From: Azorinus chamasolen
Taxonomy: Eukaryota; Mollusca; Bivalvia; Cardiida; Solecurtidae
Assembly: GCA_963576725.1 (NCBI GenBank)
Contig: OY755244.1
Span: 31,128,006-31,192,005 of the forward strand
Length of the DNA stretch: 64,000 nucleotides
Direction of reading: 5' to 3'
This document shows positions 34,616 through 46,284 of the stretch, piece by piece. Both the position numbers and the translations under genes were made by a program. Below the pieces are notes generated by a model. The model had not been told where the DNA came from. It searched no databases and worked only from the letters and a program-made list of their open reading frames with translations. Positions within the stretch are counted from its first letter, which is position 1. Every line of letters begins with the position of its first letter.

Positions 34616-34974
34616 TTAAACAGAAATTGGCATAACCCCTTTTCAACACTAATGACCAATATGTGGAGACCTATGAAAACAGTTTGGATTCAGATAAGAC
34701 GCCGAATAGCTCAGTGTTCCACCAGGAATTAACATGTCTAACACCAGATACTCTTTTTGATAGAATTCGAAGGTGAAGTGCATTTTGAATTTTTTAGACG
34801 TCGTTTTGAATATGAAAATTAGCCTGGCTTCTCGTCAGATCAAACAATTTTGAAATTCTGATTGTGGTTTTTATAAAAGAAACTGAAGAAGATAAAGTTG
34901 AAAACTGACGCCAGCGATATCTCAGCAGACGAACTTTGACGACGAAGTATTTAATGTTAAACAATATCACTCAC

Positions 34975-35069
34975 CTTTTTTTTTTCTTTTTCACTTTAGA
35001 TTTCAGATGTAGTTCTTCAACACTTGTCTAGTAGATTGAAGTTTGTCTAGCGATTCGGCTCATTTTATA
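34975..35069 (-). promoter_or_regulatory. TATA box, exon 1 and splice donor of peptide gene 2
   Basis: Minus-strand TATAAAA at 35063-35069, then a non-coding exon ending AAAAAG at 34975 before GTGAGTGA. Upstream are CRE-like ACGTCA in CTAACGTCACTCC near 35119, a CATGTG E-box variant near 35178 and CCTACGTCATTTACG near 35194. The alignment to copy 3 is continuous. Confidence 0.7.
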
Positions 35070-35447
35070 CAATTTTTCTACCCACATCTATTCCAAGAAA
35101 ACAACAACAAATCAAAACTAACGTCACTCCTCGCACTGTAAGCAGGACATCGTACATGTAATTATGTTTAATAGGTCATGTGTTAAACGTAACCTACGTC
35201 ATTTACGTTCAAAGAAAAAAAACCATAACATTAAACAGTGTATTTAACCGCACTGACTTTGAGTCACTGTCGTCTGCTAAAGCATAATCGTCTCATTGTG
35301 GCTTATTTAACCAGTCTCTAAATACTTCTAAAACATTCAGTCCGATTATCAAGCAGATTAGGTCTTCAACAGGTGCAAATTGTCGCGCGTTTATCTTGAT
35401 CAAAATAATTTGCACATTTGACATAAATTCTATTTTCGTGCGACAAG

Positions 35448-35660
35448 TTTACCCTTCAATTGCCATTTAGGAATATGTGATGATTTTTACAAACAGCTTG
35501 GATCAAAATGAGACGCCGGGTAACTTGTCGTCTCATCAGGATCCAAAGTGTTTGATTATTTTTATGGTTTTGAAACAATTTGGGAGACATTTTAACAAAA
35601 CGACATTTAATACAGACTACAAATTTTGCAGACGACAATACGTGACAGAGGAAGGGTTTT
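35448..35660. mobile_element. MITE family Q, shared position upstream of gene 2
   Basis: TTACCCTTCAATTGCC ... GCAGACGACAATACG. The stem is AGCTTGGATCAAAATGAGACGCC / GTCGTCTCATCAGGATCC. Counterparts occupy the same site at about 48650-48830 and 62860-63070, so insertion predates the duplication. Confidence 0.82.
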
Positions 35661-35989
35661 AGGTTATTTAACTGACAATGGACCGAATAAATTTGATGAA
35701 TTATTTTTGCTCAAATTTGCGCGTACATGTAATTAACATGCGTAATAAAAAATAGCTTTCATCTCGCTGTCCACTAAATGTTACTTCTCATTTCTTCAAA
35801 AACATCGGTCAGTGTCATATACTTTGGATCTGTGTGTAACGCCTAGCTACTAGGAGTCTTATCTGGATCCAAACTGTTTTCAAATGTCGCTACCAACTCA
35901 CACATACAATGATGTCTGCCAACCTGTCAGTAACCAGGGTGTGCGGTCAACGGTTGTTCATTTAAATGTATTTAACCCTTGTGAGAAAC

Positions 35990-36060
35990 GAGTGTGCTGA
36001 CATTTGCAAACAGTGTAGAACCAGATCAGAGGGCCACAAGAGGAGCACTGTTTGACAATC
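35990..36060. mobile_element. P-type hairpin fragment
   Basis: ACATTTGCAAACAGTGTAGAAC, AGATCAGAGGGCC and GGAGCACTGTTTGAC are remains of a P stem. Confidence 0.5.
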
Positions 36061-36112
36061 AAAATCCTGTAGTAAGTCATACCATTTCATTCTGAATGGA
36101 CCCTATCATTAA

Positions 36113-36325
36113 CCCGTTTGCTCCCAGTGGATTCTTCCATGCTTATATATTGGATTAGTTCATTTTTGATCGAAGGGATGCCTGGTCTAAATTCATTTTG
36201 TTATATATTGAATTTCCTATCAACAAATAGTGTAGAGACTGATCAGACGCCGCATAATGCGGCGTCTGATCAGAGTCTACACTGTTTGCCTATATCCCAT
36301 ATATGGGATCCTGGGCATAAATGGG
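36113..36325. mobile_element. MITE family T, exact TTAA duplication
   Basis: TTAA at 36109-36112 and 36326-36329. The ends are CCCGTTTGCTCCCAG and CTGGGCATAAATGGG. The centre is an extended hairpin: GAGACTGATCAGACGCCGC, loop ATAAT, then GCGGCGTCTGATCAGAGTC. The outer stem (CAAATAGTGTAGA / TCTACACTGTTTG) matches families P, R and U although the element ends differ. Confidence 0.9.
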
Positions 36326-36387
36326 TTAAACAATGTGAACCACTCCATTTTGAAATTTCAGCATTCAAACGGTCATTGTATAGTTAC

Positions 36388-36562
36388 GCTTATCCCTTTC
36401 CCTGTTCTATGTTTATTCCAAAATTCAATATCTACTTCATATCCATGGACAAAATTTACAAAATTTGAATGGTGGAAATTGTAGCCATTTTTAGAAAGTA
36501 AAGAAACGAATCTTTTAAATTTCATTAGCAAACAGAGCAGACCCTGATCAGACATTCATTCA
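36388..36562. mobile_element. Family P MITE, left half
   Basis: ATCCCTTTCCCTGTTCTATG, CATATCCATGGACAAAATTTAC, CATTTTTAGAAAGTAAAGAAACG and CAGACCCTGATCAGAC, cut off at the stem. Confidence 0.75.
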
Positions 36563-37129
36563 CTTTTAAATTGAAGGAGCAACTGCCAATATTTCATGCT
36601 AAAAATTACTTCAAGGGAGATAATTCTTCAATGCCTCAAGCTAAACATCTACTATTCATGGCTAATATGTATAGTATACCAAATTTAATCTGAATAACTT
36701 TCAAATTGAAAGCGGACTTAGTGACACCATCTCCTCATGTTTCATGCGAAAATGGCAAATATTAAAAGTTCAAGAGGATATCAATGTGCAATGCCCAACG
36801 GTACAGTGTACACACACTCATGAAAATTGCGTCTAGCACATCTACCATTTGTGGTTATTATGTATACCAAATATAAACTAGAGGTTTTTGTCACAAAAAC
36901 GGATGTCTCCCCACCTACACCTCGCACCCGCACATACACACTGCGACATATTGTCACCTTCTGTACATGAGAACTCGACCGGACAAGATGTGTGACACAC
37001 AGACAGACTGACAAACAACAAAAAAATATGTGAAGGGAAATAACTAACACTGTTATGGACTTGATGAATGATACTTCCCCTCATTATGCGCTCTCCACAC
37101 CACATTTTTCAAGAAAAAATGACAACAGC

Positions 37130-38335
37130 TTATAACTCCAAAATATTGATACCAGGGTTATGGCCCTTGTGCATGACACGTCCTTTCATCATACTCTTTC
37201 CATAAATGAAATGCCATTCCAATAGCATCAGTAGAACAGGAGTTATTAATCGGACAAAAAATAAAACAAAGGGCAATAACTACATAAGTATTGAAGCAAG
37301 ATTTATGAACCTTGTTCATGACACTATCTCTCATCATGCTCTTACCGTGTATGAAGTTTCAATACAATGTCATAAGCCATGTAGGAGTTATCCTCCGGAC
37401 AAAAAAAGTGTTAAACAAATGTACAAGGGGCAATAACTCAATTTATTGAAGCCAGAGTTATGGATATTGTGCATGACACTTTCTCTTACCATGATCTTTC
37501 CATGTATGAAGTTTCAATCCAATGGCATGAGCCATATAGGAGTAATCGTCCGGACAACAAAAGTGTGAAAGATACAAGGGCAATAACTCCAGTATTAGAG
37601 TTTCAATCCAATGGCAAGAGCCATATAGGAGTTGTCGTCCAGATAAAAAAAAGTGTGGAAAAAATTACAAGAGGCAATTACTCCAATATTAGTGAAGCCA
37701 GAGTTATGGACCTTGGGCCTGACAGTTTCTCTTGGCATGCTCTTTCCATGGATGAAGTTTAAATTCCATGGCAAGAGCCATACAGGAGTTATCGTCCAGA
37801 TAAAAAAAAAGTGTGAATTTTTTTACAAGGGGCAATAACTCCAATATTAGTGAAGCCAAAGTTATGGACCTTGTGAATGACACTTCCTCTTATGATTTTT
37901 CCATGTATGAAGTTTCAATTCAATGGCATGAGCCATATAGGAGTTATCGCCCGGACAAAAAAAATGTGAAAATGTTTTACAAGGGGCATTAACTCCAATA
38001 TTAGTTAAGCCAGAGTTATGGACCGTGTACATGACACTTCCTCTTATCATGATTTTTCCATGTATGCAGTTTAAATTCAATGGCATGAGCAATATAGGAG
38101 TTAACACCCGGTCAAAAAAATTGTGAAAATGTTTTACAAGGGACAATAACTCCAATATTAGTTAAGCCAGAGTTATGGACCTTGTACATGACACTTTCTC
38201 TTATCATGATGTTTGGAAGTATGAAGTTATAATCCAGTGGCATGAGCCATAAAGGAGTTATCGTCCGGACAAAAAAGTGTGAATTTTTACAAGGGAAATA
38301 ATTCCATTGAAAACAAACACATAACATATCATTTT
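37130..38335. repeat. Tandem repeat, unit ~155 bp
   Basis: AGAGTTATGGACCTTGT-type blocks start near 37697, 37852, 38007 and 38165, at 155-158 bp spacing, with looser or shortened units from about 37130. Each unit contains CATGACACTTCCTCTTATCATG, ATGTATGAAGTTTCAATCCA, GGAGTTATCGTCCGGACAAAA and GGGGCAATAACTCC. Phase changes and the repeated architecture argue against the short open frames being genes. Confidence 0.9.
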
Positions 38336-38373
38336 GAATACCTCTGCACATAATTATAATTGTCTGAATACAT

Positions 38374-38910
38374 TTAACTCTTTCAATGTCTGATAACCTT
38401 TGCTAACACTGCTCTGTTTGGATCTAAATGAGATAACAAGTAACTTGGCATCTAATCTGAATCCAAACTGTTTGACAATGATCATATTTTTGTAAATGTA
38501 AACTGTTTTCTAGCATATATTCTTAACTGCACTTAGGATGGCATATGTTTAATTAGACATTTTTGCCATAGAAAAAGTAAACATTCTCTATCACAAATAA
38601 CACTTAATAGAAAATAAAATATACTAAATGTCATTTAAAATACCTAATAAATCTTACTGTTGTCTGAATGCATATTACTCTCACTTTCTGATAATCTTTA
38701 TATACACTGTTCAGTCTGGATCAAAGTGTGACACCAAGTAACACTGTTCTGTTTGGATCCAAATGTGACACCAATTAATTGGGCATCTTATCTGAATCCA
38801 AACCGTTGGGCATTCATCATGTTTTTGGAATGAAATGAAGGAAAACTCGAAACCCAAAGCAAAAGCTTGTCTAAGCAGATACATTTAAATGGCAGTGAAT
38901 GGGTAAACCC
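38374..38910. mobile_element. Two related Q-type MITEs
   Basis: The first starts TTTAACTCTTTCAATGTCTG with a stem TGTTTGGATCTAAATGAGATAAC / GGCATCTAATCTGAATCC. The second starts near 38667 and ends AAATGGCAGTGAATGGG TAAA, and has two partial copies of CTGTTTGGATCC.AATGTGACACCAA. Confidence 0.7.
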
Positions 38911-39489
38911 CTTGAACAATATATACTTTTGTCGTTAATAATTGTCACTTATTTCATTTCTCAAAATAATGTTTTCCTTCCATTTCTTTCCGAAAGCAAA
39001 ACCAGTGGAAAACAATGTAGATTTTGGTGAGAGGCATATTCATAAAAGTGTCTCATCTGGATCTAAATTGTTAGCAAACTGTTACCGCAGGTTAGTTCAA
39101 GTGTGGAAAGGGTCCAATATTAACAGAGACTGTTCATCAATCCTCAAGCATTCTCAAGGGTGCAAACCTTTAAATGTTCCTTTACTAATAAAGACATGTG
39201 TTTAACTGGACATATTTTTAAGTATAAAAATTCAAAATTCTCTATAATAAAAATGACAACCAAAAGTCATATTCAAGAGAACATAAGGGATCAACATACA
39301 CAACACTAATCTGTGTACTTGAATACAGAATAGTTTATCTACAGTGATCATTTATGACATAAACATAGATAAGTTTAAAAGCAGAATGCAATTTATTGCC
39401 GAACAAAGGTAATGCAGAAAACTCCTAGAGGAATTCTACTGAGGGGTTGTTATAGTGAAGTGTTCCTGTACATCTCATTGGTGTCTGAG

Positions 39490-39602
39490 TGTATTGTAAC
39501 TCTCTCACTTCCATGGTAACCTTTGTATATAATGCACTGTTTGGATCCTATTGAAACACTTAGTGACTCAGCATCTCATCAGTATCCAAACTGTTTGTAC
39601 TG
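39490..39602. mobile_element. Q-type stem fragment
   Basis: ACTGTTTGGATCCTATTGAAACAC / CAGCATCTCATCAGTATCC and AAACTGTTTG. Confidence 0.6.
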
Positions 39603-39603
39603 G

Positions 39604-39777
39604 GTCCATGCTTATAAAGCTTTTTAGTTGAGTCTGAGTTCGTTCTCAAGCTTTTGATTGGTCAGATTTGAGTTCTCAAGCTTTTGATTGGTCAGATTTG
39701 AGCCAAAGGGTCAAATCTGACCAATCAAAAACTTGAGAACGAACGCAGACTCAACTAAAAGTTTTATAAGCATGAAC
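39604..39777. repeat. Large inverted repeat (fold-back)
   Basis: CCATGCTTATAAAGCTTTTT and GAGTTCGTTCTCAAGCTTTT pair with TTTGAGAACGAACGC-type sequence and AAAAGTTTTATAAGCATG on the right. Arms are about 65 bp with a few differences. The left arm has a 30-bp internal duplication of TTCTCAAGCTTTTGATTGG. A shorter copy is at 30376-30487. Confidence 0.85.
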
Positions 39778-40662
39778 CCGAGGGAGTGCTGTTGTCAAAC
39801 GGGGCATTCCTATATGCTTGGTACCTCTGGTAACTCCAGTTCCAATGCCGGAGGGAGCACCGTAGCGGAACAGGGCATCCCTCTACGGTATAATACCGCT
39901 CTGGTACATTGGGAGTCTTGCTGGCATGACTTGCTACCCTGCCCTCAACCAGTGCCAGGGATTCCTGTTAAGCTAACCCAGTTTCCTTATTTTTGCTTAC
40001 CAGTGAACTAGGTCGTGTAATATATGGGCAGCGGGCAGATTAAGCCTGTACGGTCTAATGCAGCATAATAAGACATTTTATTCTGTAATTAAATTTTGGA
40101 TATACCCTATTACAACTCTATTAAAATATGATCCGCTGTGTACTCCCTCATTGCCATAGCGGGTCGAATAGTGTTTGACTGGAGGGGTTGCATAGTGCGC
40201 GTATATAACAGTTGTTTATTTGTATTGCTTAGTTTATATGCATGAACTTCAAATTGATCTGTTCTGTTACCCAATTTTCCGGCAATATTTTATGTGTAGT
40301 GTTGTATGCCAAAACAAATGTACCCAAGTCTGTTGAGTCTGGGTCACAATTATGTGACGTACTGGCACTGCGCATAGAATGCTGCATTCAAGTTTTTGTT
40401 TTTTTTATGATCTGAGTGCGTTGACACAATATAATAGATACACTTAAGGAAAAGATGTAGTTGATTTACCTATGTCCTAAATCAATTCGTTTTTATTATT
40501 ATTCTTATCTATATATAAGTATTAAATATATTTCATTTTAAATGTTCTATAATTTACGCATTATTGTACATAAAATGTATCTTTGTGAAGCGCTTTTGAA
40601 CGCACATAACCTGTATGAAAAGAGCGCTATATAAATGTGGTATAATAATAATAATAATAATA
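39778..40662 (+). repeat. Dispersed repeat ending in a CR1-type tail
   Basis: Unrecognised GC-richer sequence (39778-40060) leads into AT-rich DNA, then at about 40585-40662 TGAAGCGCTTTTGAACGCAC, GAAAAGAGCGCTATATAAATG and (TAA)n. This tail matches the LINE tails at 22026-22093 and, on the minus strand, 50513-50580. The 77-bp UTR repeats are absent, so it is a different family or a non-autonomous user of the same 3' end. Confidence 0.65.
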
Positions 40663-41210
40663 ACCCTGAATTTGATGAATACTCCACCTTGAAACCCAAA
40701 TCAAAACATTGTCTCAGCAGATAAATTTAACTGTCAGTGAATGGGTTAACCCTTTGAACACTATGTACTTTGGTCTTTAATAATTGTTACCAACTTAATT
40801 TCTCAAAATATTTTTTCTTCCATTTCTTTCCAAAAACAAAAGAGTGGGAAATAAGTTGGATTCTGATGAGACGCTAATTCATTATATGCGCCTTAAAAAA
40901 TAAATTGTTGGCATAGTCCATGTGTACATAGTGCAGAAAGTGTTTAATAATTACACTTACGTGTCTTTAATCCATAAAGATGTTTCTTAACACCTTTGCA
41001 AACAGCGTAGATCCAGATCAGATGACTCCTATAGGGGTGGTCTGATCAGGGTGTGCTGTATCTGCTTATAGACTTATATTGATCTAATTCTACTTCCTGC
41101 CATGACCAAAAACCAATGTGTTTATATTCCATAACGTTGTGAAAAATAAGCTGATTAATATTCATACATGTATGTAATTTTTACATGAATAGTCATGAAG
41201 AAACGGATAA
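40660..41210. mobile_element. Q-type end and family P MITE
   Basis: A Q-like right end (TAACTGTCAGTGAATGGGTTAA) lies near 40726-40750. A P copy from about 40985 has GCGTAGATCCAGATCAGATG, CTCCTATAGGGG, TGGTCTGATCAGGGTGTGC and ends in ATGAATAGTCATGAAGAAACGG. Confidence 0.7.
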
Positions 41211-42090
41211 ATGACAATATTCAAATATTCTCAAGTATGCTACATTCCTTGTTCCAATGTTGTCCTTCTTTACTGTTCTTTCATATGGTTCCACCGTTCA
41301 GAAATGTCAACAATATCTAAGAGTTGGCATTGCCTACTTGGCAAGTTCTACTTTATCAGGAAGACTATTACATGTACATGCATACACGATTATATATTAA
41401 CTTGCACTGCAAAAAGCAGATGTCTGCAAAATCTATCACTTCTTGCAATTTACAATGTTGTTTTTGCTTCCAATTCCCTTCTAAAATATGGCAAGGAGAG
41501 TCAGGGTGTAAAATGTTTTTAGTGCCAGCACACTGTAGAACTAGTGAAAATGCACTCGCCCTCACTAATGTTGTATTTAACCTAATAGTTTAGATTGACT
41601 GTTACCGACTGGAAATAACATTATATACATGTGCACAATTTACCTCATATTTACATTTGACAAATTCTTCAATAATAATAGACTTAAAACATTTGACCTT
41701 GCTAGAAAGTTCCAGTCTTTCCTTCTCTACAAGAATTCCGGTTCAGAGAGGCTTTACTGTAGTATGCATTTCCCCTAATATTTCTGTTTCTTGTAACGTG
41801 CTGAACCTGACAGTTAAGAGAGGGGCGGAGGGGCAAAGGGGGGGGGGGATACCGTGCCCCAATTGTTCCCATACTTGGTGTTGGTCAAAGTTGCTATTTT
41901 TGCTTAAAATCGGAAAGTTAATTTATCAGTCAATCAAATAAATTGCAGCACCATCAGCAAAATATCTTACCTGGGACATGAGATGATCTAAGCAGGAAAA
42001 CACAGAGGTCTAGTATGCAACCATGTGGGACTTCAGTCCTGAGAAGCTCTCACCCTCAACAATTACAATTTACAAATCTACTGCAGACTC
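41211..42090. other. No gene; poly-G run
   Basis: Frames of 89-103 codons here overlap one another in different phases and lack domains. A G-rich run lies near 41822-41850, including ten consecutive G at about 41840. I see no transposon ends. Confidence 0.45.
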
Positions 42091-42097
42091 AGATTAA

Positions 42098-42317
42098 CCC
42101 ATTACCTCATAGGCTATTTTAGATACAACCTCTTTGAATTAATCTACCGAAAAGGAGCATTAATTAGAGCAAAGGAAAATTTTAGAATTTTGTAGCTTGA
42201 AACCATTGTGATAAATAGAGCATTTGCTCCTAAAGGAGCAAATGCTCTGTTTATCACAAAGGTTTCACAAGGTGACTTTTACAGAGTCGTCAAAAGTCGT
42301 CAATATGAGGGAATGGG
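42098..42317. mobile_element. MITE family S, exact TTAA duplication
   Basis: TTAA at 42094-42097 and 42318-42321. The ends are CCCATTACCTCATAGG and ATATGAGGGAATGGG. The hairpin is TTGTGATAAATAGAGCATTT, core GCTCCTAAAGGAGC, then AAATGCTCTGTTTATCACAA. Confidence 0.92.
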
Positions 42318-42384
42318 TTAAGTGAATTGAAGCGGCTTGACTATGAATTCATGCTATCAGCATTTTAACCATTACTTTCATTTA

Positions 42385-42806
42385 AACGCATTTTCACGCA
42401 TTTGAAAGTTGCAAACAGAGTAGACCCAGATTAGGCGGCTGCTATAGGAGCCATCTGATCAGAGTCTGTTAGTATATACGTATTTTATTTCATATATCAT
42501 TTCATGAAAATGGTCGGGCCACAAGGCCCCCCGCCCCCCATTTACACATTTCTACATTAAGTGTGTCACGTGAAAAAAAACACATGAAACATAAATAATG
42601 CATCAACTATTCTCAACCCTCTACCTGATATATCACCATCTTTTAAGAAACAACAATGGCAGAGCATGTAGAAATGTAATAATTATTCTGTAAGTAAATA
42701 GGCTAATATAGTAGATCATGATCAGAGGACTCCTAATGGAGCTGTCTGGACTGGGTCTACTCTGCTTTAGAGATATGAGAAGTCCTCTCTATCAGGTAAA
42801 GGATTA
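42385..42806. mobile_element. Two family P MITEs
   Basis: At about 42385-42475 a stem GTAGACCCAGATTAGGCGGC / GAGCCATCTGATCAGAGTC with core GCTGCTATAGGAGC. At about 42610-42806 a second copy: ACCCTCTACCTGATATATC ... CTCTATCAGGTAAAGGATTAA with CATGATCAGAGGACTCC / GAGCTGTCTGGACTGGGTC. Confidence 0.75.
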
Positions 42807-43732
42807 AAGTGAATATACTTCTCATGGTGCAAGTATGAAATCTGCACTCACACTGATATTTTGCATATACATGTACTAGTATATAAATGTATTAAATGTT
42901 TTAAAATAATCAGAGTCCGTCTAAGTACACATTCCCACCTCTTGCAAATTATAAATATGTGGACCGTAAGAGAAAGGTAAGCGAAAGGTTGCCCAAATGC
43001 AAGATAACATTACTTATTACAATAACTCATACCGTACACTGTAGACCCATATTTACTGCAGATTAGTAGTATTGGCCAGAGGCATGCTAAAACTTATTCA
43101 ATATTTGTTGACTCCAGTTTTAAAAATGTAACCAGCCTGGGTCTACAGAGTAATTCCATCACCAATAGGTCACCCTCTCCCACCATGGTGCACATATAAG
43201 ACAAAACACCGAATTACGAGGGTCTGTCCTGTTAGCTTATGAAATTATATAAATGTGATTCTACAGTTTATGCCCAAGTAAAACACCGTTATAAGAATTC
43301 AACTAATATATTTTCATAAGTATTTCTTACATGAATATTGCACAGGGAAATCGCACATGCAGAACTTTGAAAAATTATAGCGAGTGCACATGTAAGTTGA
43401 TGGGTGGGTTGTCATTCCGGTCTCGTAGGGGTAGCTATAATGTCAATAACTACTTTTAGACCATTATCATCTCTCTTACCGTAACAAAGGTCTGGAGCTC
43501 CTACATTCAGCGTTTTATCCATTTTATCGATACTTCAAAAACTGTGCAACTGTCCCTTGCTACATTTCGCAGCCAGTACAAACTATTCGCACGTTTTCCA
43601 CTGGCTCACGAGAATCTCGTTCCTATTTTCGCCCGATCCCGGTACGGAAAACAGATCATGTGCTATTTTTACCCCCGCCCCACAAGACAATGACTCTAGT
43701 AAATTATAAGCGTTTAAGTGCAATACAAACGT
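42807..43732. other. No gene recognised
   Basis: Contains a P-like 3' fragment near 43250-43350 (TTTTCATAAGTATTTCTTACATGAATATTG). Otherwise unique sequence without a credible frame. Confidence 0.4.
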
Positions 43733-43800
43733 TGGTAGCTCAGTGGTTTAACCACAGCAATACTAATATTAGGGTTCTGGGTTCGAGTCCCACCGTAGTT
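43733..43800 (+). repeat. tRNA-like segment, probable SINE head
   Basis: A-box TAGCTCAGTGG at 43736-43746 and B-box GGTTCGAGTC at 43780-43789 are both close to consensus. The bases before the A-box and after the T-arm do not pair into a 7-bp acceptor stem, so I do not call a tRNA. A poly-T stretch follows. Confidence 0.6.
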
Positions 43801-43852
43801 GTTTTTTACAAACATGTATTTTTAGGATGTGAGACGTTTTATGTTTTGTACC

Positions 43853-43906
43853 TGTCCGTCCGTCCGTTTGTCTATCCGTCCGTCTCTCTGTCCGCCCGTC
43901 CGCGCG
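43853..43906. repeat. GTCC/GTCY simple repeat
   Basis: CCGTCCGTCCGTTTGTC and related tetramers. The 164-codon open frame that crosses this stretch and the tRNA-like segment is not credible. Confidence 0.9.
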
Positions 43907-44482
43907 TCACACTTTGCTATAAAGTGTTATATGTCAGTAATTTCTACACTTACATGTATACACGTGAAACGTCTAATACACATCAATCTACATCTGTGCT
44001 ATCATTTGGCACCCCATCCATGCTGCCCGCAAGCCCAAGGTCAAGGTCAAATGACTTAGGAATTGTACGTGAAGCTAGGCAAGCACCACCACGGGGCATC
44101 GCTGTGTCTTACAGACATAATTTTCTAGTTTTTTTTCATCTTTTGGGCAGGTAGACACATGCTTGCCACAACAAAATCGTTTGTGTGAAATTGACTTAGA
44201 CAAAATATTAAAGCAACGTATACGTGATGTAATCAACCAGCTCTGTTTAAGGCGACCTAATGTACACATCACGCAAACCGCTCTTAGGGAGCTCTCCGTA
44301 TTATTGTTGTACATATTTAAGCAGTAAGCCTTTTTTTACAAACTTAAAAACTCATGATAAAAGATATATATTTTCGAAAAATATCTGCACTATTGCTTCA
44401 TAAATCATCAACAAACGACACACACCGGCGTAGTTTTTTCTTGAACCAATGCAGAAACACCCCATGAATTGAGGCTTTTTAT

Positions 44483-44785
44483 CTAACCCTTTGCCTGTCG
44501 AATATTCATGTAAGAAATAATGACATCGTAACCAAATATTAATTAGCTGCATTTTAATGGAAGTTTTTCACGAACTAACCTTTACTCCATGAATATTTAT
44601 GTAAGAATAATGACATAAAGAATACTAATTAGATCGATTTGTAAAATTGTAGGGAACACGTGAATTTGCAGAATCACAATCAAACAGAGCAAATCCTGGC
44701 CAGACGGCTCCTATAGGAATACCCGGGTCTACTCTGTTTGCAAAGGTGTAGAAAGGCGTTTATTTATATAAGGGAAATGGTTAAA
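44483..44785. mobile_element. Two overlapping family P MITEs
   Basis: AACCCTTTGCCTGTCGAATATTC starts a truncated copy. At about 44579 CCTTTACTCCATGAATATTTATG starts a second, with CTGGCCAGACGGCTCC, a TATAGGAA core, then CCGGGTCTACTCTGTTTGC and AAGGGAAATGGTTAA. Confidence 0.78.
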
Positions 44786-45039
44786 CATTCTTTAAAATAG
44801 ATGGTATTGATCACACACAGAGGACACCCTGCTCAATCGGTTCCTACATGATCCGTCGTATACTCTGCAAATTTTGTGTGAATTTCACATTGTAATGGGA
44901 CGGGCGATGTTAAGATACATGAATGAGTGAAATAAACTTTGCATAATATATAATTAGTAAAAAGTAAAAGAGAATACAATTAAAGATGGGAAGATCACTT
45001 AAAATTTAGATCAGTCGAAAATAAAGATTTCAGAAGTGG

Positions 45040-45145
45040 AGTGGAAAATTAAAAGCAAAGCTTCCTATAGGAACCCTCTGGTCTGGGTATACTCTGTTTG
45101 CAAGTGCGTGAAAAGGAGTTTATATGTAAGAAAGGGTTACACAGT
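45040..45145. mobile_element. P-type right half
   Basis: CTTCCTATAGGAACCCTCTG, then GTCTGGGTATACTCTGTTTGC and GTAAGAAAGGGTTAC form a right stem arm and end. The left half is missing. Confidence 0.6.
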
Positions 45146-45464
45146 ATTAAGTATAAATATACTCACTGTTATCTTAAACACGGTAAGTATAGTATGATAT
45201 GTTGTTATCTGATACCAGTGTAATGAAATATAGTGACCCCGGTGATACTATGACACCCCCCGATTCATAATATTTTAACCCCCACTCCCTCCCCCGGTCA
45301 TAATATTACAAAAACGTTAATGCAATGCCCCCTTCCCTTTTTATTATTAAACTTACACTTTTAATTCTGTGACCAGTTATTTTAATATATGCAACCACTA
45401 AAGTAGGCTGCAGCCTTAGAATGATAGAATGTCAAGGTCATAATTGTAATGACCTTTGCAAATA

Positions 45465-45647
45465 CAGTAGAACCCCTCTAATGCGACCACTTAATAAATA
45501 AACATAGGTGTCGTTATCCGCAAGTGGTTGCTTAATACAGGACAGAAGTAATGCAGAAAGCTCCTTTTGTCCTGCATTAAGCTTCCACCTGCCTCTACCA
45601 CCCAGACTTATACCTCTTTCAGGTGGTCGCATTAGCGGGGTTTTACT
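45465..45647. mobile_element. MITE family D, core deleted
   Basis: TA at 45463-45464, then CAGTAGAACCCCTCTAATGCG, and near the right end GCGGGGTTTTACT. Arms TGGTTGCTTAATACAGGAC / GTCCTGCATTAAGC meet at AAAGCTCCTTTTG, so half of the palindromic core is gone. Confidence 0.82.
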
Positions 45648-46037
45648 TAGTTTGGATATATATGATGTGCAAAGTGACTCGGCATCTGGCCAGGATCCTT
45701 TCATTCGCTTCAGAGAGGCTCTTTTTAATTGTTTGTACAAGCCAAGAAGTTTTCTCTATCATATACTGTAGATCAAAGACTACCAGGTTTCTCATGTAAA
45801 AACTAAACACCAGATAGTTTATTACAAATTTATTAGAAATATTGCACGCTTATCCCATGCTTATTGCACGATTTAACATAAAATACACACTTTCATGTTA
45901 GTAATCAAATGTATACGTACAACTTCGAAATATAAATACAAAATGAAACTTACAAAATATATCCAAATTATACAAATAACCATACAGTTATGACGGGTTA
46001 TAGTTTTGAAGATTGGGAGACTCCGTTAGAAATTGTA

Positions 46038-46243
46038 CAATAAAACCTCTCTATAACGGCCACTAAAATGTGTTAATTAATTGGTATGTATAGGGCAGGT
46101 GGCTGCTTAAAGCAATGTGAAAGTAAAACAGAACGCTCCTATAGGAGCGTTCTATTTCACTTTCACCTTGCTTTAAGCAGCCACCTGCCTTTAACACAAA
46201 ATAATTTATGTAATTCAGTGGCCGTTATAGAGAGGCTTTACTG
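46038..46243. mobile_element. MITE family D, near-complete
   Basis: CAATAAAACCTCTCTATAACG ... GGCCGTTATAGAGAGGCTTTACTG (shown in part) flanked by TA at 46036-46037 and 46244-46245. The central stem includes the perfect core GCTCCTATAGGAGC at 46135-46148 with arms GTGAAAGTAAAACAGAAC / GTTCTATTTCACTTTCAC. Confidence 0.92.
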
Positions 46244-46284
46244 TATATCTTAAATAAATAGATATCAATACATACATGTACATC

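Larger units (their letters stand above)
31890..35800. repeat. Segmental duplication unit around peptide gene 2
   Basis: Blocks in this interval align in order with 45730-48990 and with 56250-63400 minus its insertions. They include CTATCATATATTGTAGATC, ATATTGCACGCTTATTGCAC, a P MITE, the peptide exon, the exon 1/promoter block, ATTAAGCAGGTT-type sequence, a Q MITE and GGACCGAATAAATTTGATGA. The gene 1 region (about 26790-31100) shares the P MITE, exon and promoter blocks. Confidence 0.85.

Noticed and set aside
37206..38351. Open frames of 60-100 codons in the 155-bp repeat
   Set aside because: They overlap in several frames and strands and follow the repeat period rather than any conserved protein.
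43733..43800. Functional tRNA gene
   Set aside because: A and B boxes are good, but the acceptor-stem halves do not pair.
43660..44154. 164-codon frame
   Set aside because: It crosses a tRNA-like segment and a GTCC simple repeat, and has no domain or splice support.
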